Of a stretch of DNA of 64,000 bases, positions 35,894 through 46,482 are shown one piece after another. The DNA is from G963664935 sp963664935 (lineage in GTDB: Bacteria > Pseudomonadota > Gammaproteobacteria > Methylococcales > G963664935): positions 1,550,001 through 1,614,000 of the forward strand of contig CAXXSE010000007.1 of the NCBI GenBank assembly GCA_963664935.2, written 5' to 3'. Under the pieces are notes generated by a model. It searched no databases and was not told where the DNA came from. It was given only the letters and a program-made list of their open reading frames with translations. The position numbers and the translations under genes were made by a program. Position 1 is the first letter of the stretch. Each line of letters opens with the position of its first letter.

Positions 35894-37131
35894 CCGAGCC
35901 TTCGGAGCAGTTGGTAGGGTCTTATGACCTCAAGATTTTGATTTTTCTGGTCATCGGTGTAGTTGTGGTCGTTGTGTCCCTATGGTTTGCATTGCGTTCC
36001 GTCGGCATGAGATTATTGGGATTTGATTTTCCGAATCTCCACTCTTGCTGGTTACTTGAAAAGGATGGCGACTGGGCTGGGATCCGCCGGATTCTGCTGG
36101 CGCCAAATAAGAATCAAATAAGAAAGTTGGCGAAAAATCTAAATGTGGACAAAAACTGTCTAAACATGCGGCGGGAAAAACATAGAAACCGGCTTCAACA
36201 ACTATCGGAGGGGACGGTTGACCAACACAACAAAGTAATAATGGTCAGTGAATTGATGGCGCTTAAAAATGATCGGGCGGCTATCATGACTGTACTGAAC
36301 GTCCTGAATAAACTTAATGTCAGGTCTGAGTACACGCTTATTATAGTGACCGAACGGTTTCCGTTTTTTAGCCTTACAGAACCGGAAATGCTTCCCTGGT
36401 CCCATTCCCCGAACTCCGAAGATTCTGAAGTCTGGGTAAATCTGTTTTCACAATTTGAGTGTGGGTTCTTGTATAGTAATGAGGAATATGCACCGATCGA
36501 GCGACTACTACGTCAGGAATGCGGTTTTAGTGAACTTGAGGGTATCAGGCAGAGTATCCGGAAACGATGGGCGTTCAGCGAAGCAGTCAGGCAACAGAAA
36601 AATCTGGAGAAAATATCGCTTTTTAAAAATCTTCTGCAATTTTTTCGTACCCCGCTTCACTTGACCAAACCGCTTCCGTTAACCGAACGGGAGATCGTCG
36701 ATGAGGTCTCAGCGCGAGCTATGTTGTTCCACCGTTCTCTGTGGGGGCGCTGTTCTCCCAAAGAGCGGTACCTGCTTTACCGAATGGCCCAAGGCAACAT
36801 GGTGAATTGCCTCAATGTTCATCCGCTAAAGCGCCTTCTTCGTCTTGGTCTGTTGCGAAAAGATCCATCGCTACGAATTGCCAGTCATAGCTTGCGTCGG
36901 TTCATACTGGACAACGAAGAACCCGAGGACGTAATCGAGTGGGAAGAATCCGAACATGAAAGCATTTGGACGTTTGTCAGGATTCCACTGCTGATGCTAT
37001 TCCTTTCTCTCGCCGTATTCCTCGCCTATGTGGGTCCTGATGTAGTAGAAGCAATGCTTGGGCTCTTGCCGGCGATAGCGCTAGCGCTGCCGCTGATGAT
37101 GCGCTTTTTTTCGGGTAGGGCTAGCAAATAG
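35894..37131 (+). pseudogene. Segment 4 of the giant membrane protein: cytoplasmic C-terminal domain
   Basis: The frame is open from 35815, but similarity to segment 3 places the true join at ~35880. After a helix (ILIFLVIGVVVVVVSLWFAL) comes a ~330-residue soluble domain with RLLGFDFPNLHSCWLLEKDGDW, KVIMVSELMALKNDRAAIMTVLNVL and a helical part (REIVDEVSARAMLFHRSLWGRCSPKERYLLYRMA), then two helices (LLMLFLSLAVFLAYVG; AMLGLLPAIALALPLMMRFF). No Walker, kinase or nuclease motif seen. Whole reconstructed protein is about 1,825 residues. Confidence 0.6.
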
Positions 37132-37136
37132 AGTGT

Positions 37137-37192
37137 AACCGGCGTGGAATCAAGAGCTTGTGCCCTATGCCGTAGTGAAGTCACGGATTCAG
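37137..37192. repeat. Family A element, fragment A5
   Basis: 56 bp identical in layout to the right third of A1 (ACCGGCGTGGAATCAAGAGC ... GAAGTCACGGATTCAG). It supplies the stop codon of the vapC remnant on the minus strand. Confidence 0.75.
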
Positions 37193-37350
37193 TAATACCA
37201 ATCTTCAAGTTGCAGTTTATCAATTCGTTCAAATTCCGTGGTATTGTGGGAAACTAAGGTTGCTTGATGGAGAAGGGCGGTTCCACCGATAAGAAGGTCA
37301 TACGGCCCTATTGGAGTTCCTTTTTTTTCAAGTTTCGGAGTTGATATGAT
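37189..37350 (-). pseudogene. VapC (PIN-domain) toxin, C-terminal remnant
   Basis: GTPIGPYDLLIGGTALLHQA, then TLVSHNTTEFERIDKLQLEDWYY, is the last third of a VapC toxin, including the third and fourth acidic-site region. The N-terminal two thirds and the vapB partner are missing; upstream sequence is the recC start. The frame remains open to 37404 on the minus strand but that part overlaps recC. Confidence 0.75.
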
Positions 37351-37389
37351 TTCTTCATCGCTGCATTTATCGCTGAGATTTAAGACTTT

Positions 37390-40300
37390 ATGTTCATCCT
37401 GCATACATCGAATAAAGCCGAAAACCTCTTAGCCCACTTAATAAAGGTAATCGAGACCCTGCCTTTACGTTCCGCGTTTGAGAGCGAAACGTTCCTTATT
37501 CAAAGCCAGGGAATGGAGCGCTGGTTATCTCAACGGTTAGCATCTCATTTTGGCGTGTGGGGAAATTATAAATTTCTATTTCCCAGCCGATTTTTCGGCT
37601 CCCTTGCGCAAACCCTCGATAATTCATTGACCGATGAATCATTTGAACGCGATCACATGGTGTGGTTGTTTTTTTTTCTTTTGTCCGATCTGGAGGACGA
37701 CGACTGTAAACCGTTGATGCACTATTTGGCTGGTGAGAACAAAGCCTTAAAACAATTTCAATTAGCCCAACAGTTAGCTCGGGTATTTGACCAATACCAA
37801 ATGTTACGTCCGGATATGTTAACGGCCTGGGAGCAAGGGAACGTAGTGACCGTAGCCGATTCGGAAGGCTGGCAGAAAATACTTTGGAATAAACTCATCG
37901 AGCGGGTAGGAAATCGTCATCGTGGCTCACTTTGGCTGGAACTGATTGAAAAATTCAATTTGTCGTCCGAAGGAAGCTTCGCGGATGATTTACCCGAAAG
38001 AGTCTCGATATTTGGGCTAAATACAATGCCGCCGCTGTTTTTAGATTTCCTGCATGGACTGTCGCGCCATGTCCAGGTGCATTTCTTTATGCTCAATCCT
38101 ACGCAAACGTATTGGGCCGATCTCGAAACAAAAAGACGGATTGCAAAAAGGAACCTAAAGAAAACCGGGCAACAACAACTCGAAGCAATTTTCCAAACAG
38201 GACACCCATTGCTGGCAAGCCTGGGTCAACAAGGACGCGAGTTTCAAGAGATGCTGCTCGAGCGGGATATGTTCAATCTTGAATTTGACAGTTTCGATGC
38301 GAACGAAGGTGGGGTTTTAAGCAACTTAGGCCACTTGCAACAGAGTCTTTTATCCAACCATCTCGAGGAAAAACCTTTAGATACCGACGCATCGATTAGC
38401 TTTCATGCGTGCCACTCGCGAATGCGTGAGGTGGAGGTTATTAAAGATCAACTTTTGCACGCATTGGAATGCGATCCCAATCTGGAATTGCGGGATATTG
38501 TGGTAATGGGGCCGGATATACAAGTCTATGCCCCTTTTATTTCAGCGGTATTCTCGGATATCGAGCACGCTGTAGCCGACCGTAGTTTAAGAGCCAGCCA
38601 TGGTATTTTGGAAGCATTTGTCTGTTTTTTGCGTCTCAGCCAAAGCCGGTTTGGCTGGCAAGCGGTAATTGATTTGTTGGAAAACCCAGTGGTTTATCCG
38701 AATTTCGGTCTGTCCGAAACCGACCTGGTATACATTCGTCATTGGGTTCATCAAACCGGTATTCGCTGGGGTCGTTCGGCCGAGCATAAACAACAGCTCG
38801 GCTTACCGGCTTTGGACCCGAATACCTGGCGGGCTGGAATAGACCGGTTGTTCATGGGTTTTGCCGTGGGCGACGATCGGGATTTTGTGGAGGATGTCCT
38901 TCCCTACGCCGAGATCGAAGGTTCCACTGCCCAGGCACTGGGTGGACTTAGCGAATTTATTCAACTGTTATTTGATGCGAGCGCCGACTTCACCCAGCCA
39001 AAATCGCTAAAAGCCTGGGCTGAGCGGCTTTATCAATATGCCGATAAACTTTTTGCCGAAGCATCGGCGAGTGAATCCGCTCGCAACGTATTGAATGAGC
39101 TTTTATCGGAATTGGCGAATGTTTTTGAGGGTTTTCATAGCGGCGATGTTGCCCTGGAAGTTATTATCGCCTGGTTGGAGAGTACATTATCCGAGCGGAA
39201 ATCATCCCAGGGTTTTTTGCGGGGTCAGCTAACTTTCTGTTCCATGTTGCCCATGCGTTCGATCCCTTTCAAGGTTATTGCATTACTCGGCATGAATGAG
39301 GGAGAATTTCCGAAAATAGACCGAAGTCCGACATTCGATTTGTTGGGCCGGAATTTTCGAAAGGGCGATCGTTCACGCCGGGCCGACGATCGCTACCAGT
39401 TTTTGGAAATCTTACTCGCCGCGCGGGAAAAACTGCTCATGACCTATGTGGGTCAATCGATCCATCAAAATAATTCGATTCCACCGTCCGTGGTCATCAG
39501 TGAGTTATTGGAAATATTGGAAGGAACATTCGGACTTCGCAATCTGCTCCATAAGCACCCCTTACAACCTTTTAGTAGCCGTTATTTTGATAGGCGTAGC
39601 GCATTATTCAGCTATTCGCAATCCCATTGCGATACAGCCATGGCGTTAGCGGCGCCGGAACAGGAAAGACAGACTTGGTGGTCCGGAGAGGTTCAGGCCG
39701 AAAAAAATGAAACCATGGATTTGGCCGATTTATTTGAGTTTTTCCGAAATCCCCACAAATATTTTGTTCGGCGCATACTGCAACTCCGTTTGGGCGGAAT
39801 GCAGGAAATCGTCGAGGAACGGGAACCGTTCGTGGTGGAAGGATTGGAGGGGTATGACATCGACCAAGGGTGGATTTCCGGGCAACTCGGTGGTCAAGAT
39901 GATGCTTTATCGGTTGAAAAATTACAGGCTCTAGGTCACTGGATTTCAGGAACTCCCGGACAATTATTATTCGAAAGTAAGCGCCGGGAGCTTGATGTTT
40001 TTATTGAACAGGTTAAACGAAAAGGGGTGGGTAGCCCACTTCCGGATCAAGCCATCGATATTCGAATCGGCAACTATCGTTTGATTGGAAAACTTTCCAA
40101 TCTTTATGAACAAGGTAGTTTGCTTTACCGTTACGCTGGACTTAAAGGAAAAGATTTTCTGAAGGCATGGCTGCATCATTTGATTATTAATCGAGTGAAT
40201 CCCCAATCCACCTGTTTGCTTAGCAAGGATGACGATTTACTGTTTCAGCGTGAACTCGGGCAGGACGATGATTTGCTGGGTTTGATTGAAATCTATCTGG

Positions 40301-40563
40301 AAGGGCAAAAATCTCCCAGTGTTCTGTTTGTCGAGTCAGCCTTGGCGTACGTGAAGCAAGCGTGTAAATCAAAGGCTAGAAAGTCGGCCATTGAGATTGC
40401 CAGGGAAAAATTGATTATGGATATCGCTAAGGGTTACCAAGCTGAAATGAGTCTGCTTTTTAAGAATGTGGAAGATTCCGGCGCATTATTAGGTGATAGC
40501 TTCGAAAAATACTGTAAAAACCGCTTGCAACCGGTTTGGGAAGCCGCACATGGACACGTTTGA
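37390..40563 (+). CDS. recC: Exodeoxyribonuclease V gamma subunit
   Basis: 1,057 residues. LIQSQGMERWLSQRLASHFGVWGNYKFLFP and the SFHACHSRMREVEVIKDQLL block are RecC signatures. RecC recognises Chi and splits the strands within RecBCD, which unwinds and resects double-strand breaks and degrades linear foreign DNA. It lacks catalytic helicase residues, as expected. Overlaps recB by 14 bp and leads the recC-recB-recD operon. Intact. Confidence 0.95.
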   Translation: MFILHTSNKAENLLAHLIKVIETLPLRSAFESETFLIQSQGMERWLSQRLASHFGVWGNYKFLFPSRFFGSLAQTLDNSLTDESFERDHMVWLFFFLLSDLEDDDCKPLMHYLAGENKALKQFQLAQQLARVFDQYQMLRPDMLTAWEQGNVVTVADSEGWQKILWNKLIERVGNRHRGSLWLELIEKFNLSSEGSFADDLPERVSIFGLNTMPPLFLDFLHGLSRHVQVHFFMLNPTQTYWADLETKRRIAKRNLKKTGQQQLEAIFQTGHPLLASLGQQGREFQEMLLERDMFNLEFDSFDANEGGVLSNLGHLQQSLLSNHLEEKPLDTDASISFHACHSRMREVEVIKDQLLHALECDPNLELRDIVVMGPDIQVYAPFISAVFSDIEHAVADRSLRASHGILEAFVCFLRLSQSRFGWQAVIDLLENPVVYPNFGLSETDLVYIRHWVHQTGIRWGRSAEHKQQLGLPALDPNTWRAGIDRLFMGFAVGDDRDFVEDVLPYAEIEGSTAQALGGLSEFIQLLFDASADFTQPKSLKAWAERLYQYADKLFAEASASESARNVLNELLSELANVFEGFHSGDVALEVIIAWLESTLSERKSSQGFLRGQLTFCSMLPMRSIPFKVIALLGMNEGEFPKIDRSPTFDLLGRNFRKGDRSRRADDRYQFLEILLAAREKLLMTYVGQSIHQNNSIPPSVVISELLEILEGTFGLRNLLHKHPLQPFSSRYFDRRSALFSYSQSHCDTAMALAAPEQERQTWWSGEVQAEKNETMDLADLFEFFRNPHKYFVRRILQLRLGGMQEIVEEREPFVVEGLEGYDIDQGWISGQLGGQDDALSVEKLQALGHWISGTPGQLLFESKRRELDVFIEQVKRKGVGSPLPDQAIDIRIGNYRLIGKLSNLYEQGSLLYRYAGLKGKDFLKAWLHHLIINRVNPQSTCLLSKDDDLLFQRELGQDDDLLGLIEIYLEGQKSPSVLFVESALAYVKQACKSKARKSAIEIAREKLIMDIAKGYQAEMSLLFKNVEDSGALLGDSFEKYCKNRLQPVWEAAHGHV

Positions 40564-43500
40564 CGCCATCCAATCAGACCTGCGTCAGGGAATAAACCTC
40601 ATCGAAGCCAGCGCCGGTACAGGAAAAACCTACACAATAGCCATGCTGGTGTTGCGTTTTCTGGTGGAAAAGGCGATTCGTATCGAAGAATTGCTTATTG
40701 TGACCTTCACCAATGCCGCAACCGAAGAACTAAAAGAACGAGTCCGTGCGCGATTGTCCGAAGCTAGACGGGCTTTGAGCGGATACACCGAAGGAATTAG
40801 TCCTGATCTCATTGCATGGGCTAAACACCTTGATATCGATAAAGCCTTGGCTTGTAGCCGATTGGAGCTCGCGCTGTTGAATATCGACCAGGCCGGCATC
40901 TTGACCATTCATGGTTTTTGCCTGCGTGTCCTCAAGGAACATGCCTTGGAAAGCGCCCAGCTATTCGATTCCGAGCTTACAGGGGATATTGGCGTCGTCC
41001 GTCAACAAATAGCCGATGATTTTTGGAGGCAGCAGGTTTATGCCCGTACGCCATCCGAAACAGCTGTTTTAACCTCTCAATACGCGACACCGGACCAACT
41101 CTTGGCGAGCATTGAAAACGCAGGGGCCAAGACCAAGGTGTACCCACCCGCGGAAGAATTGGAAAAAGTCCTGGAGGCTTTCAGGAATGTGAGAGAACAG
41201 GCCCGCGATCAACTGGATGATCTTTGTTGTGCTGTAGCTTCGGCATTTTCTGAAGGACTGTTCAAAACGGACTATATGAGTAATTTTGATCCCAATCGTC
41301 AAGCCATCGGCGATTGGTTGAACGGGCAAACGCCGATCATGCCTTCTCAAGAGTGTTTGTCGGCCTTAACAGAGGATGGATTAAAGAAGGGATTAAACGG
41401 CAGCAAGTTGAGAAAAACTAAAACTCAAACCGGCGACGAGCGTAAACAAGCGTACATTGACGCTTTGGGCTTGAAACCGGAGCCCTTTAATGCTTTGGTG
41501 GAAGCGATGACGAAAGTCACGCTCGCGTTTCGCCGGGCGCTGGTTGAATATCTGCGGACTACCATGGGTCAGCGCCTTCAACAGCTTAACGTTTTATCAT
41601 TCGATGATTTGATCACCCGTCTGGCCGATGCTCTGAACGATGAAAGCGCCGAATTTCTAAAAACAGAATTACGACAGTGTTATAAAATAGCGTTGATCGA
41701 CGAATTTCAGGATACCGATCAGGCTCAATGGCATATTTTTGCCACGCTGTTCGGTTCGGATCAACATTTTCTCTATTTGATTGGCGATCCCAAACAAGCG
41801 ATCTACAAGTTTCGAGGAGCGGATATCTTTTCTTATTTTTCCGCGCTAAAGCAGGCCCGGTACCATTTTACCCTGAAGAAAAACTGGCGTTCCCACCCGC
41901 TTCTGGTGCAAGCCTGCAATACCTTGTTTCGCGGGGAAACCAAAAATCCTTTTCTGTTGGACCAATTACAGTATATCGAGGTAAAGCCCGCGTTATCCAA
42001 TGAGCAAGGCGCATTGAAACAATCGGGCAAGGCGTCGGCCCCGATGGTGCTTTGGCAGTTGGGAAAAAATCCGGAGCATGACAGCGGTTACTGGAAAGCC
42101 CCTCAGGCTGGGGTCGAAATTCAAAGTGCCGTGATCATGGAAATTCTCGAACTTCTCCACACCAGTCGAGGTGCGGAAATAGTCCGGGGTAATCAATCAA
42201 AACACTTGCGGCCCGGAGATATCGCTATACTCGTACGCTCCAATAAACAGGCGCGGGAATATCAAGATGCCTTGCGGATCGTGGGTATTCCTTCGGTGCT
42301 TAACAGTACCGAATCGGTTTTTGCATCGGATGAAGCCGTCGATTTGCTGATTTTAATGCGCGCGGTTGCCAATCCGGGGGATTTGAATAGTGTAAAGCAG
42401 GCCTTGACCTTATCTTGGTTTAAACTGGACGGCCAGGGTTTTTACCAAACCATAAGCGATGAAAACGCTCTGGATTTATGGGTTTCACGCTTTCAAGATT
42501 ACTATCAGCTATGGAATGGCGTCGGATTGATGGCCATGATGCATCATTTGCTGGCCCAAGAAAAAATACGCCAAAATATATCGGAAATGGATAGGGCGGA
42601 AAGGCGTTTGACCAATCTCCATCACTTGATCGAACTGGTGCAACAGAACGCGGTCGACCTGCGGTTGGGAATCCACAAAACTATAGAGTGGTTGGGCATG
42701 GCGATTAGTGACCAAAGCATCAGTACCGACGAACGGCAATTACGACTGGAAAGCGACGCGGATGCGGTCAAGATCGTGACCATGCACCGCTCAAAAGGCC
42801 TGGAGTTCGCCGTGGTTTTTTGTCCTTATCTTTGGCAGCGAAGTGCGCGGCTTAAGAGCGAGCGCCACCTGATCAGATGTCATGAAAATGGCGAGATCGT
42901 GATCGATTTGGGGTCGAAGGATTTTGAGACCCGCCGGAATCAAGCTTTGCGCGAGGAATTGGCGGAAGATCTACGGCTAATGTATGTTGCCCTAACCCGG
43001 GCTCAGTTGCGCTGTTATTTGGTGTGGGCCGATGTGCGCCCGAAAAATGCGCCGAATAGTTCGGCAATGGCGTACTTGCTTCACGCGGCATCCGCTGAAA
43101 ATTGGCGGGAAGAATTGATGGGTGTCGATTTCTCTCAACAGTGCGCTAATTTGCAAGCAATTCGCCAGAAAGCTCCGAATGCTTTTGAATACCGTCTTCT
43201 CAATGCGCCAATTGAAAAAAGCGGCAGCTACCGATTACAAACTGAAACACCTCAATTTGCCGCACGTCGGCGTAAACGAGGGTTAACCACGAATTTGCAA
43301 ATGAGCAGTTACACGGCCCTTTCGTCTTTAAGCTTAAAGGATGCACCCGAATTGCCTTTGGATAAGGCTCAGGAACAGCAAGCGCGGGATACATCGGAAA
43401 AATCGGAACAACGGCTTCCCAAAGGCGCCCATACTGGAAATGTAGTCCACGAAATTCTGGAAAAGGTTAATTTTCGGGCTATCGCCGACGGTGATGATTT

Positions 43501-44104
43501 TTCCGTAATCCGTGATGCGGCGTGTCAACGCCATGGCTTGATACTCAGCGAACCCGATATTATCGATTCCCTGTTGAAGCAAGTCGTTCAAACGCCTTTA
43601 TCCGCCGACAACCCTGATTTTTGTCTGGCAAACCTGGATGAAGGTCATTGCTTAAAAGAAATGCCCTTCTATTTGGCAATGGCGGCCATGGATACCGCTA
43701 AGGTCAACAAAATTCTGAACGCTTCGATTGCTTTCGAACCTTTGCACGCCAAACAAATGGAAGGCTATCTCACTGGCTTTATAGACCTGATTTGCGAACA
43801 CCAAGGACGTTATTACGTCATGGATTACAAAACCAACGGCTTGGCCGATTATAAAATCGAAACCTTGATCCGGGCGATGCGCGAACATAATTATGGTTTG
43901 CAATACTGGATATACACCCTGGTTTTGCATCAATACCTTAAAAATCGTTTGCAAAATTATCAGTACGAAACCCACTTTGGCGGTGTGCGCTATCTGTTCG
44001 TCCGCGGCATGGAGCCTGCGCGGGCCATGAGTGGTGTATACGAAGACCGCCCGGACTTACGGGATCTCGAAGCACTGTCCAGGGTATTTGGGATTTCGGT
44101 ATGA
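40550..44104 (+). CDS. recB: Exodeoxyribonuclease V beta subunit
   Basis: 1,184 residues from ATG 40550 (MDTFDAIQSDLRQGINLIEA); the frame is open 19 codons further but only inside recC. Helicase motifs: Walker A EASAGTGKTYT, motif II DEFQDTDQAQW, motif V/VI MHRSKGLEFAVVFCP and LMYVALTRAQLRC. The C-terminal nuclease has GNVVHEILE and YVMDYKTN with the Asp and Lys that bind Mg. 3'-5' helicase and sole nuclease of RecBCD. Overlaps recD by 4 bp. Confidence 0.96.
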   Translation: MDTFDAIQSDLRQGINLIEASAGTGKTYTIAMLVLRFLVEKAIRIEELLIVTFTNAATEELKERVRARLSEARRALSGYTEGISPDLIAWAKHLDIDKALACSRLELALLNIDQAGILTIHGFCLRVLKEHALESAQLFDSELTGDIGVVRQQIADDFWRQQVYARTPSETAVLTSQYATPDQLLASIENAGAKTKVYPPAEELEKVLEAFRNVREQARDQLDDLCCAVASAFSEGLFKTDYMSNFDPNRQAIGDWLNGQTPIMPSQECLSALTEDGLKKGLNGSKLRKTKTQTGDERKQAYIDALGLKPEPFNALVEAMTKVTLAFRRALVEYLRTTMGQRLQQLNVLSFDDLITRLADALNDESAEFLKTELRQCYKIALIDEFQDTDQAQWHIFATLFGSDQHFLYLIGDPKQAIYKFRGADIFSYFSALKQARYHFTLKKNWRSHPLLVQACNTLFRGETKNPFLLDQLQYIEVKPALSNEQGALKQSGKASAPMVLWQLGKNPEHDSGYWKAPQAGVEIQSAVIMEILELLHTSRGAEIVRGNQSKHLRPGDIAILVRSNKQAREYQDALRIVGIPSVLNSTESVFASDEAVDLLILMRAVANPGDLNSVKQALTLSWFKLDGQGFYQTISDENALDLWVSRFQDYYQLWNGVGLMAMMHHLLAQEKIRQNISEMDRAERRLTNLHHLIELVQQNAVDLRLGIHKTIEWLGMAISDQSISTDERQLRLESDADAVKIVTMHRSKGLEFAVVFCPYLWQRSARLKSERHLIRCHENGEIVIDLGSKDFETRRNQALREELAEDLRLMYVALTRAQLRCYLVWADVRPKNAPNSSAMAYLLHAASAENWREELMGVDFSQQCANLQAIRQKAPNAFEYRLLNAPIEKSGSYRLQTETPQFAARRRKRGLTTNLQMSSYTALSSLSLKDAPELPLDKAQEQQARDTSEKSEQRLPKGAHTGNVVHEILEKVNFRAIADGDDFSVIRDAACQRHGLILSEPDIIDSLLKQVVQTPLSADNPDFCLANLDEGHCLKEMPFYLAMAAMDTAKVNKILNASIAFEPLHAKQMEGYLTGFIDLICEHQGRYYVMDYKTNGLADYKIETLIRAMREHNYGLQYWIYTLVLHQYLKNRLQNYQYETHFGGVRYLFVRGMEPARAMSGVYEDRPDLRDLEALSRVFGISV

Positions 44105-45726
44105 TCATCAACACCGAAGAAAAACAGTTTAGCCGTCTTGATAACCAGCTTGCCCGTTTTTTGACCCAACGCACCCGTTTGGATGGCAAGCAAAAAAAAT
44201 ACTTTGAAGGATGGGTCGCAACGCTTTCTTCTGAACTTAGCCAAGGTCATAGTTGCATTCGGATCGACGAGGAAACGCAAGAATTGATGCGGGCGTCCGG
44301 GCTGGTATCTCAAAAAGGCCATAGTCCTTTGATCCTGGAAGAAGACCGTCTTTATCTCCGCCGCTATTGGTGCTACGAAAATCGCTTGGCCACCCAAATC
44401 CATCAATTGGCCCAACGAGTGCATCCCGTCGAGCATCTTGACTCGGCGCTAACGCGCTATTTTCAGAGTTCCGATGACCAAACCGATTGGCAAAGAGAAG
44501 CCGCGAAGCTTGCTCTGACTCAAAGCTTTAGCATCATCACCGGTGGACCCGGCACCGGTAAGACTACCACCGTGGTCAAAATTCTTGCACTGCTTTTGGA
44601 ATTGTCAAAAAGCCCCATTCAAATAGCTTTGGCCGCTCCGACCGGAAAGGCCGCGATGCGTCTCCAGGTTGCCATTGGCAACGGCAAAGCAGCATTGCCT
44701 TGTGCCTATGCCGTTAAAGTACGGATACCGGAAACCGTTACGACTTTGCACCGATTATTGGGTTCTCGGCCTCCATCTCCATACTTTCGTCATGATGCAG
44801 AGAATCCGTTGCCTTACGACATGGTTGTCGTCGATGAAGCCTCAATGGTTGATTTGGCCCTGATGAGTAAACTGGTTGCGGCGCTCAAATACGATGCCCG
44901 GTTGTTATTGCTTGGGGACAAGGACCAGCTCGCATCCGTCGAATCGGGTGCGGTACTGGCCGATTTAACCACGGCCTTGCCGGACCGGACGCTTAAATTA
45001 CAAAAATCACACCGATTTGACCGGAATATTAAAGCCCTGGCGGAAGCGGTCAACCAGCAACGAGCGAAGCACGCCTGGGATATTCTCGGGTCGAAAACCA
45101 TGGCAAACGTCTCCATTCTGAAAACCAATCTGACAAGATACATCGCGGAAAAACAAGTGGGATATTTGCGCTTACTCAATGCCGGCGCCGAATTTAAAGC
45201 AATCCACCAGGCCTTCAGTGCTTTCCAGGTACTCTGCGCGAATCGGCATGGTAAAAACAGTGTTCGGGATATTAATGCCAACGTCGAAAAGCAATTGGTC
45301 GAACAAACCCTGATACCACGATCAGGTCAATGGTATCCGGGACGTCCCGTGATGGTGACCCAAAACGATGCCGGTATGCACCTTTACAATGGGGATATCG
45401 GCATTTGCATGCCCGACGGTGAAATCTTGGGGAAATTAATGGTGTTTTTTGAGCGGCCTGACGGCAGTGTCAAAAAATATTTACCGTCCCGGTTACCTCA
45501 TTGCGAAACGGTTTTCGCGATGACCATCCATAAAAGCCAGGGTTCGGAATTTGACGAAGTACTGATTGTCATGCCTGAAGTTATGAACCCGGTATTGACT
45601 AAGGAATTGTTGTATACGGGTATTACCCGGGCGAAGGAAAAGGTTAATATCGTGGCTGATGAGGAGATATTTAGCGGGACTTTGGGGCAGAGGATTAGAC
45701 GGTATGGGGGGTTGGTTGGGAAGTGA
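44101..45726 (+). CDS. recD: Exodeoxyribonuclease V alpha subunit
   Basis: 541 residues. Walker A ITGGPGTGKTTT near residue 146, motif II VVDEASMVDL, and the C-terminal FAMTIHKSQGSEFDEVLIV and LYTGITRAKEKV (motif VI) are complete. RecD is the 5'-3' helicase of RecBCD. ATGA overlap with the recB stop. Length slightly below E. coli RecD (608), with a shorter N-terminal domain. Confidence 0.95.
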   Translation: MIINTEEKQFSRLDNQLARFLTQRTRLDGKQKKYFEGWVATLSSELSQGHSCIRIDEETQELMRASGLVSQKGHSPLILEEDRLYLRRYWCYENRLATQIHQLAQRVHPVEHLDSALTRYFQSSDDQTDWQREAAKLALTQSFSIITGGPGTGKTTTVVKILALLLELSKSPIQIALAAPTGKAAMRLQVAIGNGKAALPCAYAVKVRIPETVTTLHRLLGSRPPSPYFRHDAENPLPYDMVVVDEASMVDLALMSKLVAALKYDARLLLLGDKDQLASVESGAVLADLTTALPDRTLKLQKSHRFDRNIKALAEAVNQQRAKHAWDILGSKTMANVSILKTNLTRYIAEKQVGYLRLLNAGAEFKAIHQAFSAFQVLCANRHGKNSVRDINANVEKQLVEQTLIPRSGQWYPGRPVMVTQNDAGMHLYNGDIGICMPDGEILGKLMVFFERPDGSVKKYLPSRLPHCETVFAMTIHKSQGSEFDEVLIVMPEVMNPVLTKELLYTGITRAKEKVNIVADEEIFSGTLGQRIRRYGGLVGK

Positions 45727-46065
45727 TATTCGAAGGGTGTAAAATACAAAATCAAAAACCAAAGGGGTCGGTCTCGATAAAGTTTATTATTACCTACTAC
45801 ATACCTATCGAGTCCGATCCGCTGTTTAAGACTTCCGCGTTCAATTTGTCCAATTTCGGTCATGGAATAAACAATTAATAAGTTGGGTGGGTTACTTCGT
45901 ATTCGTAATTATTTACTCGACAGTCGTGAGTTAATTGCGAAAAAAGAGTGTCAATACTCCCCACCACACCGTAGTATGCCTCATGAAAAATATTAAAAAT
46001 CGCAGAGAACCAGAGCATAGAACGCCCCATTTAGTTTAATCGTCATCTATTTCATCGGAAACAGC
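45727..46065. other. Intergenic region without recognised gene
   Basis: 339 bp between recD and a cassette-like tract. No ORF with resemblance, no tRNA, no strong terminator. Confidence 0.6.
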
Positions 46066-46160
46066 TATCAAGCGGGCACGGTTCCGTGGGCAGACGAAGG
46101 CTGCGGCCTCCTCTGATCCGACGGTTTGCGGCTCAGCTGAATTTGCATGGTTATGTGATT
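46066..46160. repeat. attC-like site 1
   Basis: Begins AGCTATCAAGCGGGCACGG and ends CGGCTCAGCTGAATTTGCATGG-TTATGT. The last ~28 bp match the end of site 2 (CGACTCAGCTGGATTTGCATGG-TTAGGC) at 24 of 28 positions, and GTTATGT sits where a GTTRRRY core would be. It abuts the 3' end of the gene at 46151. Integron attC is inferred. Confidence 0.4.
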
Positions 46161-46480
46161 GTCGGTTTGTCACTTATCTTTGCCATTTCTTTACGTGCTT
46201 TGCTTGCTGTTTTTTTTCTTGTTTTATCTTTTACCATTTGCTCAATTGACTTTACATCCTCTGGCTCCATCTTTTTAAAGTGCTTGAAATATATTTCTTC
46301 GATAAACTCAGGAAGTGGCAGTTTCCATGGCTGTTGCTTGGCGTTGCTAAGGCTACCGAATTTCTTCGGGTTTAAGCCAAGCTCTCTGGCCATCTGGATT
46401 TGGACATGAGACAAGCGATATTTTTTCCTCGCTTCTATCCATGGTCTCAATTTGTTTGGGATAAAGCCTTTTTTTGGCAT
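46151..46480 (-). CDS. Conserved hypothetical protein
   Basis: 109 residues, very basic, no signal peptide or membrane helix. MPKKGFIPNKLRPWIEARKK, LSHVQIQMARELGLNPKKFG and NAKQQPWKLPLPEFIEEIYFKHF are strongly patterned and look conserved in small proteobacterial proteins of unknown role. The second block resembles a helix-turn-helix. ATG lies 2 bp before the end of the upstream gene on the same strand, so the two form a unit, possibly cassette-borne and possibly toxin-antitoxin-like. Confidence 0.7.
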   Translation of the reverse strand: MPKKGFIPNKLRPWIEARKKYRLSHVQIQMARELGLNPKKFGSLSNAKQQPWKLPLPEFIEEIYFKHFKKMEPEDVKSIEQMVKDKTRKKTASKARKEMAKISDKPTIT

Positions 46481-46482
46481 TC

